Assembly (NCBI GenBank): GCA_021741145.1
Contig: JAIOYK010000019.1
Location: 1-64,000, forward strand
Direction: 5' to 3'
DNA from: Rhodospirillum sp.
Lineage (GTDB): Bacteria > Pseudomonadota > Alphaproteobacteria > Rhodospirillales > Rhodospirillaceae
DNA length: 64,000 nucleotides
Positions 34,957-44,460 of the stretch are shown here, one piece after another. The notes beneath the pieces are model-generated. The model did no database searches, was not told where the DNA came from, and saw only the letters and a list, made by a program, of their open reading frames with translations. Position 1 is the stretch's first letter. Every line of letters begins with the position of its first letter. The position numbers and the translations under genes were made by a program.

Positions 34957-37095
34957 CTAACCCCGCCCCGTCCGCCCTCGTCCACCGGACCGCGGCAGGC
35001 CACCGGTCGCTCCCGCCACGGACCGGCGCGACCCTCCTCGCCCTCGGGGTGCTGGATCCTTGGGCTGGTAGGGTCCCTGGCCCTCCCGAGTCTGTTGGGT
35101 GAGGAAAGTTTGCTCGCCCTTCTTGCGACCGGCGCGCGCCCCCTCTCCGCCCCCAAGGCCCGTTCCCCAGGGTTGGGTGGCGGGGATCAGGTGCTTCTTC
35201 GACGGGCCGATCAGGTCCGTGCGCCCCATGCGCTTCAAGGCGTCGCGCAAAAGGGGCCAGTTCTCCGCATCGTGATAGCGCAAAAACGCCTTATGGAGCC
35301 GTCTTTGACGCAACCCCTTGGCGGTGGCGACCACCTCGCTCCCATGGCGGCGCACGGGTTTCAGGGGGTCCCGCTCCCCATGATACATCGCCGTCGCCAA
35401 CGACATGGGCGAGGGCAGGAAGGTCTGCACCTGATCCGCGCGAAAATCGTTGCGTTTCAGCCAGAGGGCCAGATTCATCATGTCCTCGTCCGTGGTTCCC
35501 GGATGAGCGGCGATGAAATAGGGGATCAGGTATTGTTCCTTGCCCGCTTGTTTGGAGAAGCGCAGAAACATCTCCCGGAAGCGGTCATAGGTGCCCATGC
35601 CCGGCTTCATCATCTTCGACAACGGCCCGTCTTCCGTATGCTCCGGAGCGATCTTCAGGTACCCGCCCACATGGTGGGTGACCAGTTCCTTCACATAGGC
35701 CGGAGTCTTCACGGCGATGTCATAACGCAGGCCCGAGGCGATGGTGATCTTCTTGATCCCCTTCAGCGCGCGGGCATCCCGGTAGAGGTCCACCAGGGGC
35801 ATTTGGTCGGTATTCAAATTCTTGCAGATATCCGGATAGACGCAGGACCAGCGGCGGCAGACGGATTGCGTCTCCTCGTCCTTGCAGTTCAGCCGCCACA
35901 TATTGGCCGTGGGACCGCCCAGGTCGGAGACCACGCCCGTGAACCCGTCGGTCTTGTCGCGGATGGCCTCGATCTCCTTAAGGATGCTGTCCTTGGAGCG
36001 GCTTTGGATCACCTTGCCCTCGTGCTCGGTGATGGAACAGAAGGAGCAGCCGCCGAAACAGCCCCGCATAATGTTCACGGAGAAGCGGATCATCTCCCAG
36101 GCGGGGATGCGGGCACCGCCATAGGCGGGGTGTGGCGCGCGGGCATAGGGCAGATCAAAAACCCGGTCCATCTCCGGCGTGGTCAGGGGGATAGGCGGCG
36201 GGGCGATCCATAGCTCGCGGTCCCCATGGCGCTGGATCAGGGGGCGGGCATGGCCGGGGTTGCTCTCCAGGTGCATGACCCGGCTGGCGTGGGTGTATTG
36301 GACCGGGTCGTCCTTCACGGTCTCGTAGGCCGGAAGACGAATCATCGTTTCCGGCTCGGACCGGGCGGGCACCGAGCCCGTCGTGTCCACGTCGCTGGCG
36401 TCGATCTCCCGCCAGCCCTCGGGCGCATGGGACAGGGCGAAGGCCGTGCCGCGAATGTCGCGCATCTCGGAGGGCTTTTCGCCCTTGGCCATTCGGTGGG
36501 TCATCTCCACCAGGGCGCGCTCGGCGTTGCCGTACAGAAGGATATCGGCCTTGGCGTCGAACAGCACGGAGCGCCGCACCTTCTCCGACCAATAGTCGTA
36601 ATGGGCCACCCGGCGCAGCGAGGCCTCGATCCCGCCAAGCACGATCGGTACGCCCTTATAGGCCTCCTGACAGCGCTGGGAATAGACGACGGTGGCCCGG
36701 TCCGGGCGACGTCCACCCGCCGCGTCGGGCGTATAGGCGTCGTCCTTGCGGATCTTGCGGTCCGAGGTGTAGCGGTTGACCATGGAATCCATGTTCCCCG
36801 CCGTCACCCCGAAATAGAGGTTGGGCTTACCCAGCACCTTGAAGGGCTCGGCGCTGGTCCAATCGGGCTGGGAGATGATGCCAACGCGGAATCCCTGGCT
36901 CTCCAACACGCGACCGATCACCGCCATTCCGAAGCTGGGGTGGTCCACATAGGCATCCCCGGTGACCAGGATCACATCGCAACTGTCCCATCCAAGCAGA
37001 TCCATTTCCGCCCGTGACAAGGGCAGAAAGGGCGCGGGACCGAAGCGCTGGGCCCAATAGGGCTTATGGGAAAAAATATCCTTCGCGGCGTCCAT
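34957..37095 (-). CDS. YgiQ-family radical SAM protein
   Basis: About 712 residues. The N-terminal YgiQ domain reads [34 protein letters not shown] (in two parts). The radical SAM cluster motif is [15 protein letters not shown] (CX3CX2C), followed by [20 protein letters not shown] and other family-specific segments. The function of YgiQ proteins is unknown despite wide conservation. The last 60 residues are a basic Gly/Arg/Pro-rich tail ([16 protein letters not shown]), suggestive of RNA or ribosome contact. ATG 37095 (GAAGGA upstream) is chosen; 37149 is an in-frame alternative. Confidence 0.9.
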   Translation of the reverse strand: MDAAKDIFSHKPYWAQRFGPAPFLPLSRAEMDLLGWDSCDVILVTGDAYVDHPSFGMAVIGRVLESQGFRVGIISQPDWTSAEPFKVLGKPNLYFGVTAGNMDSMVNRYTSDRKIRKDDAYTPDAAGGRRPDRATVVYSQRCQEAYKGVPIVLGGIEASLRRVAHYDYWSEKVRRSVLFDAKADILLYGNAERALVEMTHRMAKGEKPSEMRDIRGTAFALSHAPEGWREIDASDVDTTGSVPARSEPETMIRLPAYETVKDDPVQYTHASRVMHLESNPGHARPLIQRHGDRELWIAPPPIPLTTPEMDRVFDLPYARAPHPAYGGARIPAWEMIRFSVNIMRGCFGGCSFCSITEHEGKVIQSRSKDSILKEIEAIRDKTDGFTGVVSDLGGPTANMWRLNCKDEETQSVCRRWSCVYPDICKNLNTDQMPLVDLYRDARALKGIKKITIASGLRYDIAVKTPAYVKELVTHHVGGYLKIAPEHTEDGPLSKMMKPGMGTYDRFREMFLRFSKQAGKEQYLIPYFIAAHPGTTDEDMMNLALWLKRNDFRADQVQTFLPSPMSLATAMYHGERDPLKPVRRHGSEVVATAKGLRQRRLHKAFLRYHDAENWPLLRDALKRMGRTDLIGPSKKHLIPATQPWGTGLGGGEGARAGRKKGEQTFLTQQTREGQGPYQPKDPAPRGRGGSRRSVAGATGGLPRSGGRGRTGRG

Positions 37096-37295
37096 CGCCG
37101 GGAATCCTTCATCACGGGGGGCAGGGGGAAACGGATTCGCGGCGCCCATGGCACCCGTCCGATGAAGGATATGTAGGCTATTTTCCAGGGATACGCCAAC
37201 CCCATGCGTTAAAGGGCCTTCCGCGGAACGGCATGGACCCTCCGGTCGAAGGCGCCAACCGGAGGGCACGCGGTCGCAAGGAGCCGTTCAGGACA

Positions 37296-37763
37296 TCAAT
37301 AATGCTTGTAGTGCAGGAACTTACCGCTGAGGGTCACGATCACCCTGTCTCCCTTGGGGTCCTCGGCGCGTTTGATGTCCGTGGAGAAATCAATGGCGGA
37401 CATGATGCCATCGCCGAACTCTTCCTCGATCAGTTCCTTCATCGCCGGGCCGTAGACCTGGATGATCTCGTAAAAGCGGTAGAGGAGCGGGTCGGTTGGC
37501 ACGGTCGGCTGACCGCCACGGTTGGGGACCTTGGTCAGCCATTTGGCCTCCGCGGGTGTCAAGCCAAACAGGGCGGCGGCCTTGTCGGCTTGCTCCGTGG
37601 AGAGCTGCATCTGGCCCAGCAGGGCGCAGGTGACCCATTCCTTGGAGCCGCCGATTTCCTCGGCGATGGCGGTCCAGTTCAGGTCTTTGGCGAGCTTGGC
37701 CGCGACGATCTTCTCGGTGACGGCGGCGCGCCCGATGGCGGGGGTGGACAGCATGGCGGTCAT
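37296..37763 (-). CDS. cynS: Cyanate hydratase (cyanase)
   Basis: A 155-residue enzyme, the family length. It converts cyanate plus bicarbonate to ammonia and CO2. The N-terminal HTH-like region (LNWTAIAEEIGGSKEWVTCA) and the catalytic C-terminal part are clear. The Arg and Glu of LLYRFYEIIQVYGPAMKELI and the Ser in EFGDGIMSAIDFS make up the Arg-Glu-Ser site, and the protein ends GKFLHYKHY. AAAGGGAG precedes the ATG. It is the last gene of the cyanate operon, 52 nt after the ATPase gene. No carbonic anhydrase (cynT) is nearby. Confidence 0.96.
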   Translation of the reverse strand: MTAMLSTPAIGRAAVTEKIVAAKLAKDLNWTAIAEEIGGSKEWVTCALLGQMQLSTEQADKAAALFGLTPAEAKWLTKVPNRGGQPTVPTDPLLYRFYEIIQVYGPAMKELIEEEFGDGIMSAIDFSTDIKRAEDPKGDRVIVTLSGKFLHYKHY

Positions 37764-37815
37764 GGGGAAACTCCCTTTGGGTACAAGAGCGTGTGACGAA
37801 AGAAACGAACGGGGA

Positions 37816-38751
37816 TCAGGCTCGGGCGGCCAAACCCGGTGGCTCGGAGGGACCGGCTCCGGATGGGGAAACCGGCGCCGGTCCCTTAGGGTGAAAGCGG
37901 ACGACCCGGGGTTCCACCGGACCGTCCCCCTCGCCCGTGCTCTCCAGGGGCTTGCCCGCCAGTTCGGCGGAGCGCTTGGAGAGGAACTCCACAAGGTGGT
38001 TGCGGATGGCGTAATAGCTGGGGTCGTGGATGATCGAGGCCCGCTCCCGGGGTCGCTTGATCTCCACGGCGACGGATTCCGCCACTCGGGCCTCGGGACC
38101 GTTGGTCATCAGCAGGATGCGGTCCGAAAGAAGGATGGCCTCGTCCACGTCATGGGTGATCATGAAGACGGTCTGCCCGGTGCCCGACCAGATGCGCAGC
38201 AGTTCGTCCTGGATGGACCCCCGGGTCAGGGCATCCAGCGCGCCAAAGGGCTCGTCGAGCAGCAGCAGCTTGGGCTGGATGGCGAAGGCCCGGGCGATGG
38301 AGACACGCTGACGCATGCCGCCGGACAACTGGTGCGGCTTGCGATGTTCCGCCCCCCCGGTCAGGCCGACCATCTCCAGGTATGTGTAACTGTGCTCGCG
38401 CACCTGCTCCCGCGACCACTTGGGGTTCCGGGCCTTGACGGCGAAGGTGACGTTGGAAAGCGCCGAGAGCCAGGGCAGAAGGCTATAGTTCTGGAACACC
38501 ACGCCCCGGTCGAGGCTCGGGCCGGCGACCTCCTTCCCATCCATGATCACCACGCCCTTGGAAGCCGTTTCCAGCCCCGCGAGCACGTTCAGGATGGTGG
38601 ACTTTCCACATCCAGAATGGCCGATGACACAGACGAACTCGCCCTTTTCGATGCGCAGAGTGACGTCCCGGAATACCGTCAAACCCTCGCCTTTCCGATT
38701 GGGCGCCGGATAGGTCTTCGATAGACCTTGGACTTCGAGAAATGAACTCAT
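37816..38751 (-). CDS. Cyanate/nitrate-type ABC transporter ATP-binding protein
   Basis: A 311-residue ATPase of the NrtD/SsuB/TauB group: Walker A GHSGCGKST, Q-loop VFQNYSLLPW, signature LSGGMRQRVSIARA, Walker B LLLLDEPFGALD and switch His in MITHDVDEAI. The last 50 residues form a Pro/Gly-rich tail beyond the usual end. AAGGAGAGGG lies before the ATG. It is third in the operon binding protein-permease-ATPase-cyanase, which makes cyanate the likely substrate although nitrate/nitrite-type homologues are close. Confidence 0.93.
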   Translation of the reverse strand: MSSFLEVQGLSKTYPAPNRKGEGLTVFRDVTLRIEKGEFVCVIGHSGCGKSTILNVLAGLETASKGVVIMDGKEVAGPSLDRGVVFQNYSLLPWLSALSNVTFAVKARNPKWSREQVREHSYTYLEMVGLTGGAEHRKPHQLSGGMRQRVSIARAFAIQPKLLLLDEPFGALDALTRGSIQDELLRIWSGTGQTVFMITHDVDEAILLSDRILLMTNGPEARVAESVAVEIKRPRERASIIHDPSYYAIRNHLVEFLSKRSAELAGKPLESTGEGDGPVEPRVVRFHPKGPAPVSPSGAGPSEPPGLAARA

Positions 38752-38764
38752 GGGATCCCTCTCC

Positions 38765-39595
38765 TTAATCGGCGTAGGCGACCATGCGGGCGACGGCGGC
38801 CAGCAAGGCGTCCAGCGTCATGCCCACCACGCCAATCAGGAGGATCGAGAAGATCACGCTGGTCAGGTCCAGGTTGTTCCACTCATTCCAGACGTAGTAG
38901 CCAATGCCGGTTCCCCCCACGAGCATCTCCGCGGCGACGATCACCAACCAGGCGATGCCGATGGAGATCCGCATTCCCGTCAGGATGGTCGGGGCGGCCG
39001 CGGGCAGGATGACGATCAACGCGGTCTGGAGCGACCCCAGTTCGTGGGTGCGCGCGACATTGACCCAATCCTTGCGGACCCCCGCCACGCCAAAGGCCGT
39101 GTTGATCAGCATCGGCCAGATGGAGCAGATGAAGATCACGAAGATAGCCGAGGCTTGGCTGTCCTTGATGATGAACAGGGCCAGCGGCATCCAGGCCAGG
39201 GGCGAAATGGGCTTGAGCACCTGGATGAAGGGATCGAGTGCCTTGTACATCAAGGGCGACATGCCGATGAGGAAGCCCAGGGGAATGGCGATGATCGCCG
39301 CGGCCAGATAGCCCGCGAGCACCCGGTGGAGGGAATAGCCGATCTGGATGCCGATACCCTTGTCATTGGGACCGGCGTCATAGAAGGGATCGGACAGCTC
39401 CTCCCAGGCACGGACGAAAATCGCCGAGGGGGGAGGGACGCCCGCCTCCTGGGAGGCGGTGCCCATGAGGCGGTCGTACTCGCTGAGTTCGCCCACCGCG
39501 GCCGCCCCCTTGTGCGAGGCTTCCCAGACGCCCAGAAGGACGACCAGAAAGACCACGCTCAAGACCAGGGCCCGCATGCGCAGGGAAAGGACCAT
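38765..39595 (-). CDS. Cyanate/nitrate-type ABC transporter permease
   Basis: A 276-residue permease of the NrtB/SsuC type. TM1 is near the N-terminus (LVLSVVFLVVLLGVWEAS), followed by about five more helices; the EAA-like loop contacting the ATPase is in GVRKDWVNVARTHELGSLQT. The segment LKPISPLAWMPLALFIIKDS is typical of this family. ATG at 39595 is selected because AAGGGGG lies 9-10 nt upstream; a TTG at 39616 would overlap the binding-protein gene. It is in the middle of the cyanate operon. Confidence 0.92.
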   Translation of the reverse strand: MVLSLRMRALVLSVVFLVVLLGVWEASHKGAAAVGELSEYDRLMGTASQEAGVPPPSAIFVRAWEELSDPFYDAGPNDKGIGIQIGYSLHRVLAGYLAAAIIAIPLGFLIGMSPLMYKALDPFIQVLKPISPLAWMPLALFIIKDSQASAIFVIFICSIWPMLINTAFGVAGVRKDWVNVARTHELGSLQTALIVILPAAAPTILTGMRISIGIAWLVIVAAEMLVGGTGIGYYVWNEWNNLDLTSVIFSILLIGVVGMTLDALLAAVARMVAYAD

Positions 39596-39599
39596 GGGG

Positions 39600-41000
39600 T
39601 CAGGCCCCCTTGCCAATGGCGAAGCTGTTGACGTAGTCCTCGGGCGTATTGGGGTCGAAGGTCTTGCCCATGATCACATGGGATTTATAGGTCTCCTTCG
39701 GCGCCTCGTAGCCCAGTTTGGCCATCACGTCGCGGCAATCACTGGCCAGATAGACCTTCTCGGCGATGCCCTTGTAGTCGATATCGCCCTCCACATAGCC
39801 CCAGCGCTTCATCTGGGTGAGGATCCAGACGCCCATGGAGTGCCAGGGGAACGGGTCGAAGTCGATGCGATCGGGTACGTCCTGGACCGCCCCCAGGCCG
39901 TCGGCGTAGCGCCCGGTCAGCACCTGCTCGATCACCGGAACCGGTTGGTTCAGGTAGTTGGCCGGGGCGATGGCCTCGGAAATCTCCTTCCGGTTGGCCG
40001 GGTCATGGGCGTAGTGGGTGGCCTCGACGATGGACATCAGCAGCGCGCCGTAGGTATTGGGGTTTTCCTTGGCGAAGGCCTCGGAAATGGCGAAGGCGCA
40101 ACAGGGGTGCCCGTCCCAGATGTCCTTGGTCAGGGTGTGGATGAAACCCACCTTCTCCCAGACAGCGCGCTGGTTGAAGGGATCGGGGGAAAGGTACCCA
40201 TCCAGATTGCCCGCCCGCAGGTTGGCGACCATCTCCGGCGGCGGCACCACGCGGATCTGAATGTCCTTGTCCGGATCCAGACCATGCTCGGCCACGTAGT
40301 AGCGCAACAGGAAGTTATGCATGGAGTATTCGAAGGGCACACCGAACTTGAAGCCCTTCCACTGCTTGGGATCCCGCTTGTCCAGGTGATCCACATGCAG
40401 GACGATGGCCTGGCCGTTGATGTTTTCCACCGCGGGCATCAGGAAGGGTTCGGCGGTGGACCCGGCGCCCATGGTGATGGCGAGCGGCATGGGGGTGAGC
40501 ATGTGGGCCGCGTCATATTCCTTGTTCAGGGACTTGTCCCGGGCCACGGCCCAGCCCGCCGTCTTGATGACTTTCACGTTCAGGCCATAGCGCTCGTAGA
40601 AGCCCATGGGGTGGGCCATGATGATGGGCGTAGCGCAGGTGATCGGCACGAAACCCACGTTCAGGTCGGCCTTCTCCGGCTTGCCCAGACTTTCCTTGAT
40701 GGCCGCCTTGGCCTTGTCCAGGGGCAGGGCCGCGCCCACGGCCGCGGCAAGGCTTCCCGTCCCCAGCATGCGGGCGAAGGACCGGCGGGACAGCTCGCTA
40801 TGGCCAAAGATCGAGCGGATAATAGCGCTTTCAATCACCCGGTCCATGACCGCTTCGGACGAAGCAAACCCGTCTTCCGCGGACACGGCGGACGCCGCGA
40901 CCCCATACCCCTTGTCCCCACAGGCGGAGCATCCGCAATCCTTGGAGTGGCGCAGGTCGGACTCGGGGGCGAACGGGTCGCCAAGGCTTTTGAAGATCAT
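39600..41000 (-). CDS. Cyanate/nitrate-type ABC transporter substrate-binding protein
   Basis: A 466-residue NrtA/CynA-like protein. The N-terminal 75 residues precede the export signal: they hold a Cys motif (DCGCSACGDKG), then LSRRSFARMLGTGSLAAAVG, a Tat-like RRxF signal with hydrophobic core. The mature protein begins KADLNVGFVPITCATPIIMA and has the family segments GAGSTAEPFLMPAVENINGQ and DGYLSPDPFNQRAVWEKVGF. GAGGTGATGC precedes the ATG. A sigma-54-type promoter lies about 65 bp upstream. Cyanate is the likely ligand because cynS ends the operon. Confidence 0.92.
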   Translation of the reverse strand: MIFKSLGDPFAPESDLRHSKDCGCSACGDKGYGVAASAVSAEDGFASSEAVMDRVIESAIIRSIFGHSELSRRSFARMLGTGSLAAAVGAALPLDKAKAAIKESLGKPEKADLNVGFVPITCATPIIMAHPMGFYERYGLNVKVIKTAGWAVARDKSLNKEYDAAHMLTPMPLAITMGAGSTAEPFLMPAVENINGQAIVLHVDHLDKRDPKQWKGFKFGVPFEYSMHNFLLRYYVAEHGLDPDKDIQIRVVPPPEMVANLRAGNLDGYLSPDPFNQRAVWEKVGFIHTLTKDIWDGHPCCAFAISEAFAKENPNTYGALLMSIVEATHYAHDPANRKEISEAIAPANYLNQPVPVIEQVLTGRYADGLGAVQDVPDRIDFDPFPWHSMGVWILTQMKRWGYVEGDIDYKGIAEKVYLASDCRDVMAKLGYEAPKETYKSHVIMGKTFDPNTPEDYVNSFAIGKGA

Positions 41001-41064
41001 GCATCACCTCATGCTTCATGGTGGACGGAACCGTCCGAGGATGGACGGACTTGTCCTCGACTGT

Positions 41065-41080
41065 TGCAGATGGCGTGCCA
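41065..41080 (-). promoter_or_regulatory. Sigma-54 (-24/-12) promoter of the cyanate operon
   Basis: Read on the minus strand the element is TGGCACG-CCAT-CTGCA, matching the consensus TGGCACG-N4-TTGCA except for one base; GG and GC are exactly 10 bp apart. It lies about 65 bp upstream of the binding-protein ATG and points toward it. The divergent gene encodes a sigma-54 enhancer-binding protein. Confidence 0.82.
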
Positions 41081-41144
41081 AACCTTTGGCTTATGATTTT
41101 TCTACATAAAATCAACACCTTAATAACACTTCATTCAAATGGAC

Positions 41145-41202
41145 GAATTACGATTTTTCGTGATTGACGAATTATCGTTCCATGAATTACGATTTTTCGT
41201 GA
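41145..41202. promoter_or_regulatory. Repeated upstream activator sites of the cyanate operon
   Basis: GAATTACGATTTTTCGTGA occurs exactly twice (41145-41163 and 41184-41202, 39 bp apart), and a related GACGAATTATCG lies between (41166-41177). Each long copy contains the inverted half-sites ACGA-N4-TCGT. They sit 65-140 bp upstream of the sigma-54 promoter, the normal enhancer distance, and just before the activator gene's own ATG. Confidence 0.75.
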
Positions 41203-41215
41203 AAGCGAGACCCCC

Positions 41216-43174
41216 ATGGACTCCAAACCGCATCCGCCGACCGAACCCATCGAGCGCCTTGAGCCCCTTCTGGCCACCGCCTTCCTCGTCGCGCCGGATC
41301 CCATGATCGTGGTGGATCCGGTGGCGGGCCAGGTTCTCTCGGCCAACGGCCCGGCCCGGAACCTGTTGGGCTGGCCCGACGGCATCCCTCCCGGTCAGAC
41401 GGTGATCGACCTCCACCCCGGGCAGATCCCCGCCTTGATCGTCTTCACGGATGCCGCCTTGACCACGGGCCGGACAACCACCCGGGCGCTGGTTCCCCTT
41501 CGAACCGACGCCCGGGAATTGCGCCTGGAATATGTGGGGGCACGGCTTCCCCGGGCCGGAGCCCCTCCCCTCCTGGTCATCGCCATGCACGACCTGGACG
41601 CCCGAGAGCGCGCGAACGTGGATGCCGACGCCGACACCTATTTGCGTGGCGGGATCGAGGAATGGCGCCGGGTGCAAAAGGTCTTCCGGGAAATGGAGCG
41701 GGAAAACCAATTGCTGCTCCGTGCCGCGGGTGAGGGCATCTATGGCGTGGACGCCAAGGGGTGTACCAGCTTCCTGAACCCCGCGGGGGAACGCATGTTG
41801 GGGTGGAGCGCCGAGGATCTGGTGGGCAAGGACATGCACGCCATGATCCATCACACCCATCGGGACGGCCATCACTACCACCGGGAAACCTGTCCCATTT
41901 ACGCGGCCTTCAACGATGGCGAGATCCACCGCGTCGAGGACGAAGTCTTCTGGCGGAAGGATGGCCAACCCCTGCGGGTGGAGTACACCAGCACGCCCAT
42001 CCGGGACCACGGGCGTCTGATTGGCGCGGTCATCGTCTTCCGGGACATCTCCAGAAGGAAGGAGGCGGAGGAACAACTCCACACCGCCCTGACCGAGGTC
42101 AGCCGCCTGCGCGAACGCCTGGAGATGGAAAACGACTACCTGCGCGAGGAGATCCGCGTGGAGCGCAATCACCACGAAATCATCGGGAAAAGCGCCCCCA
42201 TCCAAGGACTCCTCGACAGGATCGCCCTGGTCGGTGTCACCGACGCCAGCGTCCTGATCACCGGAGAATCCGGCACGGGCAAGGAACTCATCGCCCGTGC
42301 CATCCACGAAGCCAGCACCCGCAACCAGCGCCCCCTGATCCGAGTGAATTGCGCGGCCATTCCCAGGGAGCTGTTCGAAAGCGAATTCTTCGGCCATGTG
42401 CGCGGCGCCTTCACCGGGGCCACCCGGGACCGGGTGGGGCGCTTCGAACTGGCCAACGGGGGGACGCTCTTCCTTGATGAAGTGGGCGAAATCCCCCTGG
42501 AACTCCAGGCGAAACTCCTTCGGGTCATCCAGGAACGGGTGCTCGAGCGGGTCGGCCAGGAAACCACCCGGAAGGTCGACGTGCGCATCATCGCGGCCAC
42601 GAACAAGCATCTGCAAAGGGAAGTGGACGCCGGGCGCTTTCGCGAGGACCTGTTTTTCCGGCTGAATGTCTTCCCCATTGAATCCGTGGCCCTGCGCCAG
42701 CGGCGGGAGGACATTCCCCTCCTCGCGGTCCACTTCCTCGACCGGGCTTGCCGGAAGCTCAACCTCTCCCCACTCACCCTGACCCAGGGGGACGCCCAAA
42801 CCTTGAGGGCCTATGATTGGCCCGGCAATGTCCGGGAGTTGGAAAACGTCATCGAACGGGCCGCCATCCTGGCCCGGGATGGGCGTTTGCGGATAGAATT
42901 GCCCAAGCCCCAAGCGGAAGCCCGGAACGAAGCCCCGATCGAGGGCAGGGAAGAAGGCCGGATCCTCACCGTTCAGGACATGAGGGAGCTGGAAAAGCGG
43001 AACATCGCCCTCGCCCTGGAGCAAACCCGAGGCCGCGTTTCCGGCCCCGGAGGCGCCGCGGACCGGCTCGGCATGAAGCCCACGACCCTGAGCTCTCGAA
43101 TCAAGGCCTTGGGACTGAGGGAAAACGCCCCGTCTCCCATGACCACATGGCCGCCCCGCGTGGATGTCCATTGA
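41216..43174 (+). CDS. PAS-containing sigma-54 enhancer-binding regulator
   Basis: A 652-residue activator. Residues about 20-130 form one PAS-like domain and about 160-285 a second PAS (GEGIYGVDAKGCTSFLNPAG, then HHTHRDGHHYHRETCPIYAA, rich in His/Cys). A coiled coil leads to the AAA+ domain with Walker A GESGTGKE (about 350-357), the sigma-54 contact loop GAFTGA (397-402), Walker B LFLDE, and the arginine-finger region REDLFFRLNV. A Fis-type HTH ends it (GGAADRLGMKPTTLSSRIKA). It is divergent from the cyanate operon, whose -24/-12 promoter and repeated sites lie between them. Confidence 0.93.
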   Translation: MDSKPHPPTEPIERLEPLLATAFLVAPDPMIVVDPVAGQVLSANGPARNLLGWPDGIPPGQTVIDLHPGQIPALIVFTDAALTTGRTTTRALVPLRTDARELRLEYVGARLPRAGAPPLLVIAMHDLDARERANVDADADTYLRGGIEEWRRVQKVFREMERENQLLLRAAGEGIYGVDAKGCTSFLNPAGERMLGWSAEDLVGKDMHAMIHHTHRDGHHYHRETCPIYAAFNDGEIHRVEDEVFWRKDGQPLRVEYTSTPIRDHGRLIGAVIVFRDISRRKEAEEQLHTALTEVSRLRERLEMENDYLREEIRVERNHHEIIGKSAPIQGLLDRIALVGVTDASVLITGESGTGKELIARAIHEASTRNQRPLIRVNCAAIPRELFESEFFGHVRGAFTGATRDRVGRFELANGGTLFLDEVGEIPLELQAKLLRVIQERVLERVGQETTRKVDVRIIAATNKHLQREVDAGRFREDLFFRLNVFPIESVALRQRREDIPLLAVHFLDRACRKLNLSPLTLTQGDAQTLRAYDWPGNVRELENVIERAAILARDGRLRIELPKPQAEARNEAPIEGREEGRILTVQDMRELEKRNIALALEQTRGRVSGPGGAADRLGMKPTTLSSRIKALGLRENAPSPMTTWPPRVDVH

Positions 43175-43245
43175 AAGGCGTCGGCGAACCCAATATATGC
43201 AGTGCGGTACACCCCCCTCCCCGCGCGCTCACGGAGCCCCAGTCC

Positions 43246-44445
43246 ATGTCCTATTCCCGGTCCAGACGGACCCGCCCGGGCCTCGTTTTATTCGCGCTGG
43301 CCATGGGCGGGTTCGCCATCGGCACCACCGAATTCGCGACCATGAGCCTGTTGCCCTATTTCTCCGTGGGGTTGGGCATCGACGCGCCGACCGCGGGCCA
43401 TGTGATCAGCGCCTACGCCCTGGGGGTCGTCGTCGGGGCTCCGGTCCTCGCGGTGATGGCCGCGCGCTATCCCCGCTGGTTGATCCTGGTGGTCCTCATG
43501 GGGTTGTTCGCCTTGGCCAACGGCCTCTCGGCGTTGGCCCCAACCTATGAATGGATGCTGTTTTTCCGCTTCCTGAGCGGCGTTCCCCATGGGGCCTATT
43601 TCGGCGTGGCCTCGCTGGTGGCCGTGTCCGTCTCGCCACCGGGCAAGCGGGTCCAGGCCGTCTCCCGGGTCATGCTGGGCTTGACCATCGCGACCATCAT
43701 TGGCGTCCCCGTGGCCAATGCCATCGGCCAATGGATCGGTTGGCGCTGGGGCTTTGCCATCGTCGCCCTCCTCTCGATGGCGACGGTCCTTCTGATCGCC
43801 CTCCACGCCCCCCGGGACGGGGGCAATCCCTACGCCACGCCGCTAAAGGAGCTGGACGCCCTGCGCAACCGGCGGGTCTGGATGGTCCTGGCCATCGGCG
43901 CCATCGGCTTTGGCGGCATGTTCGCCGTCTACAGCTACCTCGCCTCCACCCTGCTGGAGGTCACGGGCGTGGGCGGCGAAATGATTCCCGTGGTGCTCGC
44001 GGTCTTTGGCTTGGGGATGACCTTCGGCCTGACGGTCGGATCCTGGGCCGCCGACAAGGCCCTGGCGCCGTCGACGGGTGGGGTCATCCTGTGGAGCATC
44101 GGCGCCCTGGCCCTCTACCCCCTGGCCGCGGGACAGCTCTGGTCCTTGGTGATCGTGGTTTTCCTGATCGGCTGTGGCGGCGCTCTGGGTCCCATGCTGC
44201 AGACCCGCCTGATGGACGTGGCCGGAGACGCCCAGACCCTTGCCGCGGCTTTGAATCACAGTGCCTTCAATACCGCCAACGCCCTGGGACCCTGGCTGGC
44301 TGGCATGGCCATCGCCGCGGGATATGGCTGGACCTCCACGGGTTGGGTCGGCTGTGCCCTGGCGGTCTGCGGATTGGTCATATGGGTCTTCTCCCTGCTT
44401 CTCGATCGCGTTTCACCCCAGGCCCCGGTCCAGGAAGCCGGTTAG
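43246..44445 (+). CDS. MFS transporter, AraJ/chloramphenicol-efflux type
   Basis: A 399-residue, 12-TM major facilitator. The N-terminal FALAMGGFAIGTTEFATMSL (motif with GTTEF) and ISAYALGVVVGAPVLAVMAA are typical of the AraJ/PbuE/Cml family of drug or sugar exporters. The loop motif RYPRW and the second-half segment SWAADKALAPSTGG are present. The start at 43246 has GGAG upstream. It follows the sigma-54 regulator by 71 nt on the same strand and could be co-transcribed, but no shared function is evident. Confidence 0.9.
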   Translation: MSYSRSRRTRPGLVLFALAMGGFAIGTTEFATMSLLPYFSVGLGIDAPTAGHVISAYALGVVVGAPVLAVMAARYPRWLILVVLMGLFALANGLSALAPTYEWMLFFRFLSGVPHGAYFGVASLVAVSVSPPGKRVQAVSRVMLGLTIATIIGVPVANAIGQWIGWRWGFAIVALLSMATVLLIALHAPRDGGNPYATPLKELDALRNRRVWMVLAIGAIGFGGMFAVYSYLASTLLEVTGVGGEMIPVVLAVFGLGMTFGLTVGSWAADKALAPSTGGVILWSIGALALYPLAAGQLWSLVIVVFLIGCGGALGPMLQTRLMDVAGDAQTLAAALNHSAFNTANALGPWLAGMAIAAGYGWTSTGWVGCALAVCGLVIWVFSLLLDRVSPQAPVQEAG

Positions 44446-44460
44446 ACGGCGCCCCCTGGA

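Noticed and set aside
39459-41096. Long plus-strand open frame opposite the cyanate binding protein and permease
   Set aside because: Antisense shadow of two clearly recognisable genes; no ribosome-binding site or family similarity.
41135-43171. Very long open frame on the minus strand opposite the sigma-54 regulator
   Set aside because: It mirrors the regulator's codon pattern (GC-rich third positions), has no domain, and the plus-strand product has full PAS/AAA+/Fis motifs.
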